64,000 nt of DNA from Nissolia schottii (GCA_003254905.1 QANU01025285.1:254197-318196); one strand, 5' to 3'; positions 1 to 14,040 are shown, numbered from the stretch's first letter. Notes: a model not told the origin generated them from the sequence alone. Translations and numbers: made by a program.

Positions 1-2080
1 TCAAAATATCGCAAAATACATAATGAATCATAAATCATAATCAAGGCTTAATCAAGATTTTATGTTCGTCCAAATTGCAAAGAGCCATTACGAGAAATGA
101 ATATTAGCAACATATCACAAACATCATCAATGGTTCAAAAAAGCCAGGTCTTGGACGAGCGAGGGAGAACAAATCACATGCCTAAACAATTGGTCAGCGG
201 TAGGTGACAACAACGGAAGGCGGCAGATGGTGGTGGCAAATGGTGGGAGGCGGCAAATGGTGATGGGCACAGTGAAGATCATAACAAGAAGAATGGTACG
301 AGGTTGAGAAGAACGTGATGAGGACAAAGAAGAACATGAAGAAAAGAAAGATTAATTTGGAATCAAATAAAAAAATAATATTATACGATCTAATCGGGCC
401 TCTCGAGGTCTGCTAAGTTGATACGACGATTGTAGGATAAAATTGGATTAGACCATATAACACTATCCTATCCTATATTATGTCAAACACGTGATGAAAT
501 TTAATTTCATAGTATTAATTAATACTATTATGTCTTAAACAATATAACAAACAAGGCCTTCATTCATAGTTGTTATATATATATATATATTTATTTTTAT
601 TTTTTTTTCATTCGTAGAATTACACCATAACAATTAAGATTAAATCACTAAAAATTGGTTGTGATCATTATATTTAAATTTTTTACCAATGATCCTGGTG
701 CCAAAGATATTTCACCTGCAATGCAGTATCAGAAAAATGAAAAAAATGCCAATTTATTACATAGCTTCTACTCTCCCAGCCAATTATCTTACCAAACTGA
801 CGAAGTACCATTGCCCAAACAAAAATTGAAGCCCTCTTACAAGGGATGGGATAGCTTTCATGACAAAGAGAATGTCGTTTATCTCTTTATCAAATAAATA
901 AAAAACTAAGTCTAACCCAATAAAATGTAATATAGGCTAACTCGAGTTATCTCATAAGGAAGCAATTTAAAATCAATTCAAGTACTTTGGGAGTTATTTG
1001 AAGTGGATTACAGGAAATTAACAATTAATTGAAATAATATCCGCAAACGGTTCTTCACAGATTAATGATTAATTATCATTAGCTCCATAATCAATTATTC
1101 ATAAAAGGGGTGTTGTTTATTAGTTAAAGATCTCTAACTAACATGCAACGCACCTAAGAGGTCACGACCGCTCTCTCCTAAGCACCAACTAGTACAAGAG
1201 TTAACAACCGAAAAACGGTTTCAAACATCTATATAGATTAGTTCAGTTACCCAATTGCACAACATAATCCGACCAGATTATTTCCCTAAATTCTCCTTAG
1301 CGGCAGTTAATTCTCATTGACCAACTTGAATTTACTAATCCTAATAATCCTAATTCAACAAATCCTACAATCATCAAGCTAGATTTATTAACTTAGAATT
1401 AACCCTAATTAATATCATGCGATTGCTATGTTACCAATTAGAGAAGGGAAGAGAATTATGAATCATCATGAAACACAAGAACCTCCAATTAATCCTAATC
1501 GTAGTGTTACAGCATGCAAGGTATTAAGAAACTATACCTCCATAGGTAGAGGATAAAAACTCATAATGATAAATAAATTAAACATAAAACAGATATGAAA
1601 AAATAAGGAAAACCTAAATCGAAATTGAAAGTCGAAACAAAGTTAAGCACGAAAGAACTCGAACACAATCACGAGAGCTCCAACAGTGCGTAAATGCAAA
1701 TAAACTACCTAAGCACCACTAAGAAAGACCTACGGTGTTGGAAGATAAATGTAAAACTATAGAGAAACTAATATAGGAAGCATAGTGAAACACCCTAGCT
1801 AACTGTTTACCCGTATGTAGTAAACAAAGCTCACTAGGTTGTTGTCTACCTGGTTGGAATACCTTAGTCCATAGTTATCTTTTGAAAATAGTAGCATAAG
1901 AAAATAAGGACTGATTTTAAACTTTTTAGTTGATCTTGCATAATTACCAAAATAGAGCCATGCGTCAGAATAAACAATATAACAATGCGTATAACGGTAA
2001 AATAGTAAAACATCCAATATACATATCCAAGTGGTCCACCATACAAAGTCATATCACTGTATACATAATATGTACATAGA
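1..2080. other. AT-rich intergenic DNA, no gene seen
   Basis: No open frame here has recognisable coding character; the longest are 60-90 codons and AT-driven. No tRNA, long inverted repeat or transposon domain was recognised. The segment ends at a single N (2081), where base composition changes sharply. Confidence 0.6.
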
Positions 2081-2081
2081 N

Positions 2082-5000
2082 CTATCCAGATTACCATACT
2101 CACTAAGAGACTTGATTGCTTCCTATCCATTTCTTGCTTGTTTTTTTTCTACATTTGCTTCCTCCGCACTCAATGAACAATCAGATGCGGGATTACCTGT
2201 TGATTGCGGTGTGCTTGTCTTGGTTGATTTCGCATATCTCTTTCTTGTTCTTGGGCAAGCTGCTCTTGCTCAAGTGGAATCAGTTGCAGTTGGCATAAAA
2301 TAAGTAGAAGATCCTGTCTTCTTTTCTTTTATTAAGGAATTTCTAGAGAGGAATCCCCTGGCCTTAGCTCATCTAGCCGTAGCTCATTGGGCGGATTGCT
2401 TTTCATAGCCTCTTTTGAAAGAGAAGAATCGACATTCTTGGATTAGGCTGGTGCTATCTCTTATTTAAGAGAAAAATAAGGAGAAAGGCTGCCTTAGGTT
2501 TAGGAGTTTCGAGTTATCTCTGCTTTCATAGCCTAGTTTCGTAGCCTTGGTGCCTAGCCTTCTGCTTCTGATTCCGGGATAATAAAATAATAAGAATGGC
2601 TGTTGTTGAATCAGCTGTGAAAGACGCTCTTGCCTCAGTTGATGTTGGTGGAATAGACCCTATGGGAGCCCCGTGAAGGCTAATTTCTCTGTCCGGCTAT
2701 CCCCCCTATGTCACCAATTGTTGCAACGAGGGTGACGTCATTGAGGCCCTCAAGGACATGCTTAGCAAAGGTATGAAAAAATGTCGCCAGTTCTATAAAG
2801 TAAAGGGCTGGAGAGTATAAGAGCGCACTTTGGGACTGAAAAAGATGACTCATATTCTATTGGGAATTATCCGTCTTCTTGTTTTTACTAGGATTCTTAG
2901 TTGACGCTGATGGTTTAGCCACGTGGCTAGCTTTGAAACCACTTGTCTCCCTCTTATCAAAGGAAGCTCCAGAAAATAGAAATCCTGATGTAGGTGCCGG
3001 TATAGGCTTGATCCAGTTACGCAAGGTCTGGCATGTGTCCTTGATAAGGGCTCTACGCCAGGGCTTCCATAAACTTATGCACTCCTCTTTGGTGATAGTG
3101 ACCCTAGGCCATGGACCTTTCTTCTCTGAGTCCGCAGATGCTTCCGTCAGACTTGGCCTCCTCCATGCCTCCTTTCTTCTTCATCATCCGAGCGATCGGA
3201 GGGTTCTCCTTAAAAAAAGGGTATCCTTTCAAGATATGTCACCCCAACTAGTTGGGCCAGTTGGGATTGGGGGGCATTAGTGATCCCTTCCACAGGTTCT
3301 ATGTCTATAACCTGATATCATGACAGCCAAAAAAATCTCCCGATGAGCGGCGTTTACACTTCTTGGTGCTACGAGAGAGGAGATCATCCTCTTCGGTTAG
3401 GTGAATCAGTACCGTCGCTGGCTTGCTTTCTTTCAACTGAGCCCGGCCTTCACTTTAAAAGAGGATTTGGCCTCTAATGGACCACCAATTGAACAAGCAA
3501 TTGGGCTACCACGCTAATCCGCCTTCGTTGATTGAGCTGCTCCCCACCTTTGAAATTGAGATGCGGAGCGTGAAGCCAAAGACATTCCAAGTACTAAAAT
3601 TACAAGCAGAAGTAGGAGCGATAGCCACATACTATGATTATGAATAAAAGGCCCTAGCCAACCCCAGTCAAGGGTAGGCGGAAGAAGGGGTATTCTACTC
3701 AAAGACCGGTCGGAAAGGGAAAATTCTATCCTGCCTGATTGATCACCGGCGTCGAATGGATGAGCGCTCATGAGTTCCCACTCTCGAATCATCTCACTTC
3801 CTATTCCGGGCATTGAAAGCTGAAATCAAAAGACATCAAGGCCTAAGTCAGACAATGATGATCTTCTCTTAAAATAGCAAGAATAGCTGGTAGAGGACTC
3901 TGCACCCAGTAAGGTCGACACAGTCAGTCAGGAAGATGCTTTGCCACCCAATCGGCCGAAGCATTGGCTAATCTGTTCACCCTTTATACCGACCAGCTGT
4001 GGTGGGACATCAGGAGTTGCTGCACATCACTAACAATAGGCCTCAGACTGCGATCTGTAGACGACTTTTTACTATGAAATTCAAGACCTGAGATGAATCT
4101 GTTTTCATACATACAAACAGAAGATAGCTGTAGAGAAAAAGCCAGGTCAGAACCTAAAGTGTGATGTGAAGACAATTCTTTCAATAGGCTTCAGTCGACC
4201 ATTAGCCAGGAGTGATCTCTTTTCGAACATAGGGGCATACTTCAGTTCAGCCCTGTGTCAGTTTAGCAACGCAAATAGACAGGAAAGAGGCCGGGAGCTG
4301 AGCTACCTCTACGAATAAGGGAAAGTCCTACTCGCTTTGACTATTCCTACGAGCTTTAGTAGTTTAAACCTGATCTCTAAAAACAGAGGGGAAGCCAGAA
4401 AAAGAAAAAGTTCCGACTATCTATGGCTGGCCCGCGGGCGCTACTATATGTATAGAAAAGGATAGGAGAGAACCAGGACATCTCCTTTCTTCTTTCAACC
4501 CTAAGAAAGATGAAGGCGGAATGTCAGTAGAGTCAAGAAAGGATAGAAGAGAAATCGACTGTCTTTCTTTTGTCCCATAAGCTATAAGCCACTCGACTAC
4601 CAGGAGTGGAGAGAAAGAGATCACATTCTATCCTAGGACTTCGGCCATTAGTGAAACTGTTTTCACGAGTTGTTGAGGTTAATTCAATCGAACATCAGCT
4701 TCGGAGCTTAGAGCACGCCAAGCACAAGCTACTTCCTTTCCACTTCCTACGAGATTTGAAAGAGAGGTCTTTGTCCCAACCTTTCTTGTCTTCAAGCAGT
4801 GTCTGTTTACGGCCGATTTCAGGGGAAGGAGAAGCCTCAGCGTACCAAACAGATTCATTAGGTTCAGGGGCTGAAAGGGACGGATTCCCCATTGGGTTCA
4901 GGGACGAGTACGGAAAGTCAGAGTCCAAGTCCCAAAGAACGAGTTCAGCCACTTCCTTCGCTATTGATGGGACATCTAGATCTAGGTCAGCCGCATCTGC

Positions 5001-5331
5001 AGGATAAGCAGTTGACGGCCGGGCCAAGGCCAACAAGAGCCATGTTTGCATTTGATGAGCCTGACTAGTAGCAGCAACCAGGTTATGTCTGTGCTGTGAC
5101 TTTATATGAACCGTGTCAGAATGAGCATCAAATCAACCAAAAGTTATCAGCTTCTTTTTCTTAAGTGCTTCAGTTCGACGTGATCTATCGCAGACGGTTT
5201 TGAATCAGACTCTTCCCCTACTTTCCACGCATCATGAGCGGATTCACCTTTCTCCCTCTGCAACTCCAGCCAATTAGTCATCTGAATCTTTGAATGTGCT
5301 AATGGTTGGGGGTCCGCCCAAGCTTTCTCGA
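2082..5331. other. Mitochondrial-DNA-like block (NUMT or misplaced contig)
   Basis: This 3.25-kb stretch is clearly richer in G+C than the AT-rich DNA on both sides and has the even, purine- and pyrimidine-patchy texture typical of non-coding plant mitochondrial DNA. It carries several modest ORFs (2879-3280 plus, 3514-3813 minus, 4606-5007 plus, 4695-5051 minus), none of which I can assign to a conserved mitochondrial gene. I saw no LTR, transposase or plant nuclear exon. The block is bounded exactly by single ambiguous bases at 2081 and 5332. It could be a nuclear insertion of mitochondrial DNA or an organelle contig placed here during scaffolding. The mitochondrial origin is inferred from composition and style, not from a recognised gene. 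Confidence 0.55.
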
Positions 5332-5339
5332 NATATTTT

Positions 5340-5770
5340 TAATTTTGCCTTAAATAGCATTTTAAATTGGAGGAAAAAGTCGGGTTGTTACACATAGTAT
5401 GAATTTGTTTCATTTCCCTTCACCCTATGTCTAGTTATAACCCCTTGGGGTCAAAAAAATAGGGTTCCAAGTCGCTGGAGGCAAAAATCTGCCATCAGAC
5501 ACGTGCTGCAACGCATCGAAAGCGTTGTGGTGGCACGGAGATAAGTGGGCTCTCCAGCGCCCTAGACGCACTCCATAGCCCTATACACGCTCCAACCCAC
5601 TTCTGAACGTTGTCTGCTCCTCTCTTCACTTGTTTTTCCCTTCTTAGCCCCTTTCGTGCCACTTCTCGCCCCAACACTCAATTACCTGCGATTTTAACAA
5701 CTCAAACACGAGACGTTAAACGCATAGGTTACTCGAGGTAATAAGAAGTCATTCAAAACGGTGCCTTAAA
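5340..5770. repeat. LTR-retrotransposon-like fragment
   Basis: Near 5383-5395 the sequence reads GTCGGGTTGTTACA, the sort of terminus found at the 3' end of Ty3/gypsy-type plant LTRs. It is followed by a moderately GC-rich stretch (5460-5700) unlike the surrounding AT-rich DNA. No gag, pol, primer-binding site or second LTR was found, so this is a fragment at best. It abuts the organelle-like block. Confidence 0.35.
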
Positions 5771-8700
5771 CTACATATTTCTAAATTATGTACAAAAGAG
5801 GACAATGTGCGAATTATAACAATTAATCATCAAAATCACACATATTTATGATGCAATGTTCAATTATGGGATAATTTAATGTGGGATAAAATCCCTCTAT
5901 CACTTCACAATGCTTCTCCGCATATAGAACGCACAAGTGAGAGCATGCACATTAAGAATAGAATCTAGATCAACATTTGAAGCTCGAAGCAGCGGGACCC
6001 AAGGCTTCTCGTTCATAAAATCTCAATAGCCTATTCCCCAAGAGGGAAATATTTTGGAGTCTAACATCATGTACACCCAACCCCCCCTGCATAAGGGAGA
6101 TTATTACATCTCAACTAGCCAAATTAAAGCTTGGGTTAGTATCTCTGCCGCTCCATATAAAGTTCCCCTCAATCTTATCACAAATAGATTGGAGAACCCA
6201 AAAAGCTTGTATAGTATAAATAGGGATAGACACTGATTTAGTTACATTATTTGGAATGTATATGAAAATTAATTGAATTTTTTATTTTGATTATTTTGCC
6301 CTTCATTAATAAAACATTATATTTTAATAATAGCCTCAATTATTCATACACAACATGCCATAGTAAAAACCAAACTAAAGTGGAATATAGATTTATTAAG
6401 AATGTTTTTTCTACAAGAAACACTAAAATTGAATTAAAAGAATTAGTGTTAGGTACAATACTATTAATAAAAACGTAAATTAATAACCAAGTTATGTTCA
6501 CTACAACCTTATGGGTAGGTAAACTTATAATATAAAAGTGGGTCGTAAAATTTATTTAGGATATACTCACTCCTTTGTGATTTATTGGTTTTATTAACTT
6601 TATTATTAATGTGTTTAAATATGATATGATAGTTTTATGCTTTTTTTATTATATATAGACTTATCTCTATCCGAGAACTTTTCTATTTTATTGCCTAGTT
6701 TACTTCAGTTTCCTTTCTGATGGTTTAATAGTTTCTTTGTTTTGCATAAAATGGTCCAATTCTTTGAGCAACCCAAAAGGGTCATCCAGGAGGCCCACTC
6801 ATCTCGTCATATTTTCTGTAATATTCAAAAGGTATATAACTTCAGACCAAAAACAAGTATATAAACTATCATTATTATATTAAAAATAATGATCATTTTA
6901 ATTTATCATTCATGACTTCTTTAATACTCGGTTTCCTTTCTACTGGCCCAAAGACATCACGGTCGACAGTTGATTTCGGGGGCATATTTTTAATTATGGA
7001 CGGAATTTTTCGCTTATTTAAAAGGGCCCATAAAATTTTCTTTTTCGTTAGAAGTAATATTTTTGGTCATGGTTCATAAATTCTCTTTTCTTTATTGATG
7101 GTTGATTCATAACTTCTCTGAGCAACACTAAAAGCCTCATAATTTAAAATATAGTAAAAACCAATAAAGCGTCAATACTCAGACCAAAAATTAAAGTCCG
7201 TTTTTAATTTTTATTTTTGTTGTTGAAAGTTCTGATATCGCACACACAAATAAAAGGGAATGACGCAGCTAGTGAAAAATAAAGGGCTTATACAAGAGCC
7301 ATACCCATATATGCCTTGCCAAAGCATTCTTCATTTTATTACAATTAGTAACCAAACATTAGATGGCCCATAAGAAAAGCCTAACTAGACATAAAGCACA
7401 ACTAAATAAGAAGAAACAAAGACAAAGGGTTCACAAACTCGGGTTACCAAAGAAAACCACATTTACTGAAGAAAAACCAAAAGGGCTTACAAGACCCCAA
7501 ATTCATAGAAATATACACAAAAATTACAAGGCTAGAAATGAAGAAGGGAAAAAGTTGGCTTACCTCACAAATCTCGGAGACCAAAGACGTTGAGCTGGAC
7601 GATGGAGATGCAAAGTAACAAGTTCCCCTGTTCATTGATCAGCATCTGCAAGAGGAAGAAGAAGAAGAAAAGGAAGAGGAACGGTTAAAGAAAATGAAAT
7701 GAATGAAGTGGGTTTCGAAACCTCTCTCTTTACCTATGTGGGAAATGTGAGGAGGCAAGGGCAAACTCATAAAAACATGATGCTATCCTATAGACAAAAT
7801 AGGAAGCTCATAGTCCTGCTATGTCTGGTGTTGTCAAATAAACACTTTATCTTCCCTATAAAATCATGATGACTTTACACAACAACATGGTGATTCAACT
7901 TGGAAATCTCCAAGAGGTGGTGAAGAATGATAAGGTTAGTGTTGCACGTTGAAAACCCTTATTATAATTTGAAAGAAACTTGACATGTGACTTACTTCAT
8001 ACATTGACTTGGGGGCTTATGTTACGGTCTAAATCTGGGTCCAAGATGCATGCACGTCATGATTTCGAGATAGTCTCCATCTATCTACGTCTGACATATC
8101 ATGAGCACTCAACCCATTAAGCCCAAGATTCCATAACCACTCAGAGTTATTCGAGTAATTAATATCTGTCAGCATAATTGTCACAACGTATAAAGAGACT
8201 TCATGAGCATTATTACACATACAACCCATAATGAGCTCCATGATGATCTTAGATACAATCACATATGCTTCATAGCGGCTAGAAGCCTATCCATCCTCAA
8301 ATAAGTTTATAAACATGGATTATGCTCATGCTTAGGTACGTTCTCTAAATAGTATTCACTTTAGATTCACTCAGACATTGACTTGGATGTTAGAATGTCT
8401 TTTGCAAGTACCACTTGTGTCGGCCAAGGACATTGCTCATGTCCACCATGTTCACTGCCCTCAAACTCTTGAATCCAATCCAAAGTCAGAGTTACAGGCA
8501 ACACTTCAAATCATTCCGATTTGCCTATAACACATGTATTGTCTTCCCGAAGAATATGCCTAAGAACCTCCTCCCAACTAATATATTTCACTTTGATATA
8601 CATATATTTTAATATTCATCCACACTTATATTCATATCTACGCCTATACATTATTTGTTTAAATATATAATATATTTTCTCTGGTTAATATTGAAAACAG

Positions 8701-11700
8701 CAAGCAACAGAGGTAGCTTCACTTCAAGACATTCAAAAAGGACCAAAATATATAATCTTAGTGAAAGACCAAATCCATCTGGCCTGTCCAACCTTTGGAT
8801 TCCCATTTTCCACATAATGACCTTAAAACCCATACTTGGCAAAAAGAAAACTGAGAAAAATAGGACCATAAAGATATGTCTCTAAATGTTTCTCCATTTT
8901 TTTAGATACTTATGTAAATTATTGAGATAATATAAAACAAGACAATAAAATTATTTTGAGATATAAACTATTTAAAATTTTTATTTTTATCTTTTTCTCT
9001 AAATATTTCTATTTCTAATAACTTTATTAATTTCTTCTATCTTAGCTGAGGAACCAAATGTTATCCTACAGTGGTCCTGAGGCTACTAACTATAGCTGCC
9101 TTCAAATAATTCTACAACCACTGAAAAATACAACGTTTGCTCAACTCCCTCATTTTCAGAGACCCTTCAATTTTTCAGGGTCAGACATCAATCTAATAAA
9201 TCTGAGGCTATATTACCTATGCAAGGGTATAGGTGGTCTCCACATCTTATTGGGGTTGTCTCACAGGAGTACTTTGAGGCTTTCAGTGTTTCAGGACAAA
9301 GGGAAGGACCATGCATGGCCTTGGGGTTAGAAAAATTTGTGAAACCAAAGAAGTCTTGGTCTGCTTATATATACGTAAAGGGGTCAAACTTTATTGTCCG
9401 TTTTATCAAAATGACATCCTTCATTTTTTGAAATTAGTACAAATATAATTAAAGAGAGTTAAAGAAGAGGACACATGCAGCATTCTTTGACTATATATAA
9501 TTAGTCCCGTCGGTGTGTTGGAACAATTTTGCCCAACAATATTTGTCATTTTGATAAAATTTAATTAGTATTAATTATTTTTGTTTCAATTTTATCCTTA
9601 TCTATTTAATACATTAAGAAATGATTGCCTGAGAGTTTGGTTCAGTGTTTATCTCAAAGTTGTTTTACGTTGATTTTTTAGAGTTTTTGTTAAAAGTTAG
9701 GGGTATCAATGTTTTTTCCTTTTTGTGTTTCAGGTATGATATACTCCCTTTAGCTACTCTTTTTAAAAGAGGTTTTTTTTTTTTTTTTAATTTTATTGTT
9801 GTTCAAGGGTGTTTGTTGTTGACAGAGACTAATCTCTTTTTGAGGTTTTGAGATCACTGAAGCAGATATGTCTCTCTTAACAAATCAATTTTTCATACAT
9901 GTATGCTTAAGGAACTTAATCATCCACCAAATGTGTTAGATTTTGGTGGTTATTTGAAAGAGTTTGAACATTATCAAATTATCAACAAACAATTTTAAAG
10001 AGAGAAATAAAAGAAGAGAGGAAAGGGTAATTTAGTCCAAAAAAATCTACATTTTCTTTTGAAAAAAAATGTGCTAATTTAATGATTCTTTTCTGTCTAC
10101 AAAACCTTAGAAACAACTAATTAAAATAGACATAGGAAGTATTAACTATGCATAACTCTATATTTAGCTTGTATTAATTTTGTCAAAATTATTGATCCCC
10201 TTTCCTTTTTCTTTTGCACGTAAGAGCCCCTAGTGTAGGGGTGAGTAATAGAGAGTAAAAAAAATAGGATAAATGGAGACCAAATCTCTTACTCAAACCT
10301 AGTCAACCTCATTACTTTTTATTAGAAAATGAGTTAATATCCATTTTTACCAAATTAATTAAATGTATTCCCTTTGAAAAATATTCTTCTTCGAAATAGT
10401 TAGTTAAATCTTAGCCCGTCATAAAAAAAATCTTAACCCTTAATAATTAGACCTTTTCATAATTAGTTTTGGATTCTGAATAACAAAGCTGTTAAAAATG
10501 AATTTCTGTTTAACGTTACAACGTAAGGTAAAAGTAATACTTAAAATGCAGACGCATATTTTAGGTTTATTAAAAACATTATTTTAAATAATATGTTCAC
10601 ATATATCTAACAATAAGAGATTTTTTTTTTAAGAACGAAAAATTAAATAATATGAGTGATATTTAAAATATACATTAAAAAAGTGCATAATCACATAAGC
10701 ACAAAGTAATAAAATGAACAAAATAACAATTTGCACGATACATGTGATAGACAGTGACCGGTGATAAGTGAACTTACAATTCACAAACGTAATTACCAAG
10801 AGCAATGACCATGAAAGATAAACAATCATTAAAAATCAGTGATGATGAGTGCAAAAATGAAAAAAACTTTTTTTTTCAAAAATTTTTAGTGCATTTTCAA
10901 ACGTCGTTTTATTTTATAAGATTTTACTTAATTTTGGTTTTAGGTAGAATTTAACAAGTTTTTTAACAGGAAAAATGTAAAAGTGTAGGTTTATAAGTTT
11001 TAAAGTGAGTTTTTAAGGACTATACTAAATATCATTAGCAGTAGTTACAAATTTCTTCTACATACAAATTTATTAGTCCAGCTATAAGGAGCCCTTAATG
11101 CTTTGTTTTTGCTAAGTGCTGCAATCTGCATTAAGAGCTCTTTTATGGTTGCAATTAACCCACAACTAAGTCCCTAAGTATAGCATTGGACTTATGGTGG
11201 AAAACCAAGCTAAGTCTCTGTCTCTGTCTCTGTCTCTCCCTCTCTCAAATTCTCACGAGCTAGGGCAACCTTAGACCATGAATGTAACATTCCTATCATG
11301 GAGTTAGTTAGGGACAATAATATGTCGCGGAAAAACTGAAGGATTTCCAACCCAACCAGCTGGCTGAGACTTCAAGTATCCTCGGACTTGAATAGAATAG
11401 TGTGGTTACTTTCAAGACCACATAAATTGGCTTCATCATAAATTAAAAATCTCTCATATTTTCTCGCCGTGATTTTCATTTTTTGGTTGAATAAAATTTT
11501 ATGTGAGTTTGACATCAGTCATCTCACTAAGATCGTTAACATTTACAAGAGTACTTATAGATTATCCATCAAAAGGATGATCACGTCAACCGGAATCAAA
11601 CTCAAATTCTCTTGAGATATAAAACTGTTCCTGGCATTTGTTACAGCGATAACACATGTTTCTGTAGAGACCATTCCATATCTCGATGAGATGAGAAAAA

Positions 11701-12678
11701 GTGAGGGTGGGGGAAGAGGGTCCAAGCTCTCAATTTTTTTTAACCTGAGGGAGAAGGGAAAGGGACAAAATTAAAGGTTTGGACCACACACACACACACA
11801 AAAAAAAAATTAAGGGGTGAATGATTGGTCAGAAGTCATGAGAGGCCTCAAAGATGGAGTTTGCTAAGAAGGACACACCAAAGGGTGGCACCTAATTATG
11901 GATATCTTTTTGAGATTTTGTGTCACCGATGTGAAAGGAACTTGAGGTAAACCCCCACCAGGAGAAGAGATGTAGGGACTCATTATCAAAACAAAATACA
12001 TACATGAGGATGAGGTGGGTTTTGGTTCTTAGCCAAAGCTAAGGAAAGAGAAAAAAAAGGCAAAATTTAAGCTCAAGATATCTTCTAAGCTCTTTCCAGT
12101 TTACCTTTTTTTTTCCCCCATTCTTCTTCCCCTTTTGTTACTCTTTTCATAATATATATTTTTAACATCAATGACTTTACACCAAAAATTTTAAGTGCTC
12201 GTAAAGCAAAACATTTTTTTTTTTTATCCGTAGGTAATTCATTACTTTTCACTTTTGTACAGTGCATCATTTATATTTTCTTCATCACCTAACTACAAGC
12301 TTTTATTTATATATATAAATTTGACGTGACAATAAGTGAATAACGCATCATAACACACAGAATATTTTGCTCTCAAAGCAAGGAACTAATAATTTCTCCT
12401 TTAAATCACTCTTAGGTCAACAAAAAGAGCTCTTAATTTCGAATGCAGTCTCGACATCAATACTTCAAATCGAGAAATTCACAAGTCTTCTAAAAGCAAC
12501 ACATTTTACTTATTCCCATCAATTCACATAATGTTGCACTTGCACGGCGGTCACCCATATTTCTTTTATAATTAACTTGACAACACTTGTTTTAAGAAAA
12601 TTGACGCGACACCGATCGAATTGGAGCAAGAAAAACGTTTTTGGTCCCGGAGCACTCGAAGAAAAGCCTCTCCTTAAT
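5771..12678. other. Long AT-rich intergenic region, no supported gene
   Basis: Almost 7 kb with no supported gene. Open frames are short and AT-biased. A 76-codon plus-strand frame at 7363-7593 is very Lys/Arg/Gln-rich and has no recognisable domain. A short CA run lies near 11787. The last kilobase lies downstream of the HLS1-like gene and probably includes its 3' UTR. No tRNA, MITE pair or retrotransposon domain was recognised. Confidence 0.55.
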
Positions 12679-14040
12679 TTAAACCTCTCTGGGGTCAACA
12701 AAAAGGGGTCTTTTAGGTGGTGGGGTTTTGGTTAGCTCATGGAAGCTGTCACTCCCACCACGACGACGATGATGATGATGGTGGTGACGATTTTTCAAGG
12801 CCTTTATGCACCACAAGTCCTCGGGGCAAGAGAGCAACTTCCAATGCGGGATATAATGATTAAGCTCGTTGCCCTTCCCTCCGACCTCGGTCACAATGAC
12901 CTTGCAGCTCTCGTCCTTGGACCTGGCGGCCATGTCGTGCACAAAGTGGCACAGCGCCCTCACGAGCTTCCCGGAGAACGGGCCCTCGCAGTGGACCCCA
13001 TACATGAAGTAGAACCCAAAGGGGCTGAAGAAGTCAGGCAGCGTGGGCAGCTTCAGGCACGGGAAGATCTTGTCAATCAAGCACCAGCTCTTGGCGTACG
13101 CAAGGCATGAAGAAGGCGCCTTCCCCAGCCTCAGCCTGAACATCTCCCCGCTGTTCCAGACGCTGAGCATGGCCCAATTGTTTCTCGGGCCACGTGGCCC
13201 AAACAGATCCACGCTCTCCCCCTTGTAATGGGCCACCCACGTCCCCAGGCTGAGCTTGTTCCTCAGTATGCTGTCGATGTCGCTGGGGAAAAACTCCGTG
13301 CCGCTCATGAACCTTCTGTAGAGCGACTCCGCCTGCTCCACCTTCACCCTGGCTATCTCGATGTTCGGCGGCCACCGGAAGCCGCGGTGGCTCACCGGGT
13401 TGACCAGTATCGCCGGCGTCCGGAACTTGGCGTAGTTCAGTTTCCCCATGAAGAGGCTAACCGAGGCGCGGTTGTCCTTGTCGGTTGCCACGTAGGCGTA
13501 GTCGGCGTCGTTGGAGGCGAACCACTCTTCGAGCTCCCTGACTAGGCTGGAGGCAACCCCTCTCCTCCTGTGGCTGGGGGAGACCCTCAGGCCTAGGATG
13601 TAGCCCACCTTGGCCAGATCCTTTGGTGGGTGGCTGTGTACCGTCACCACTTTTATGGAGCCTTGAATCACGCCAACCAATTCCTTCTCCAACTCTGCCA
13701 CCTAACACCACCACCACCACCACCAACAAATTTGTAATTGAGATCCGTGGAGTGGAATGGAATGGAAAGAAAAGAAGAGAAGAATAAATAAAAATAGGAA
13801 GATAATGATATGTGGTAATGGAACAGTAGTGCATACCAGCATGGTGTACATGGGACTGTTTCTGATCCTACAAATGGGGTCACCCATAGTGTCTGTGAAG
13901 AGGAAAAAGCTCTCAGCTGGCCCTACCTCGCATCTTCTCTCAAGATCTTCCACTTGAGCTCTATCGGATTCACCCTCCTCGTATCTTCTGATCTTGAGCT
14001 CATTATTATTCTTGTTATTACTATGATGCAGTTCCATCAT
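12679..14040 (-). CDS. HLS1: HOOKLESS1-like GNAT-family N-acetyltransferase, two exons
   Basis: Coding exons are 13837-14040 and 12679-13701, split by a 135-bp GT-AG intron in phase 0, giving 408 aa against about 403 for Arabidopsis HLS1. HLS1 is a nuclear acetyltransferase-like protein acting downstream of ethylene, auxin and light in apical-hook formation. Visible signatures, in order: VEDLERRCEVGP (30-41), the FTDTMGDPICRIRNSP segment (48-63), the acetyl-CoA-binding loop RRRGVAS (113-119) after GLRVSP, then NNKLSLGTWVAHY-like, PFGFYFMYG, EDLWCIK and the family C-terminus FVDPREV. The splice join restores MLVAE as in HLS1. The first of two adjacent ATGs (14038-14040) was taken. A six-histidine run (374-379) lies in the variable linker before the C-terminus. 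It could be a paralogue (HLS1-LIKE) rather than the HLS1 orthologue; family membership is secure. Confidence 0.93.
13707..13730. repeat. (CCA)n microsatellite in the HLS1-like intron
   Basis: About eight CCA units lie immediately beside the 3' splice site of the only intron. On the gene strand this is a GGT run ending in the acceptor GTTAG, in place of the usual pyrimidine tract. Confidence 0.9.

Noticed and set aside
127..327. 66-codon minus-strand frame with CRLPP repeats
   Set aside because: Created by a short GGCGGCAAATGGTG-type local repeat; no coding support.
2879..5051. Several 100-130-codon frames in the GC-richer block
   Set aside because: They overlap on both strands, match no mitochondrial or nuclear gene I know, and are expected by chance at that base composition.
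7363..7593. 76-codon Lys/Arg/Gln-rich frame that resembles a small basic nuclear or ribosomal protein
   Set aside because: Low-complexity composition follows from A-rich DNA. No recognised motif, promoter-like context or splice sites were found.
12739..13545. Opposite-strand frames of 60-120 codons
   Set aside because: They are antisense shadows of the GC-rich second exon of the HLS1-like gene.
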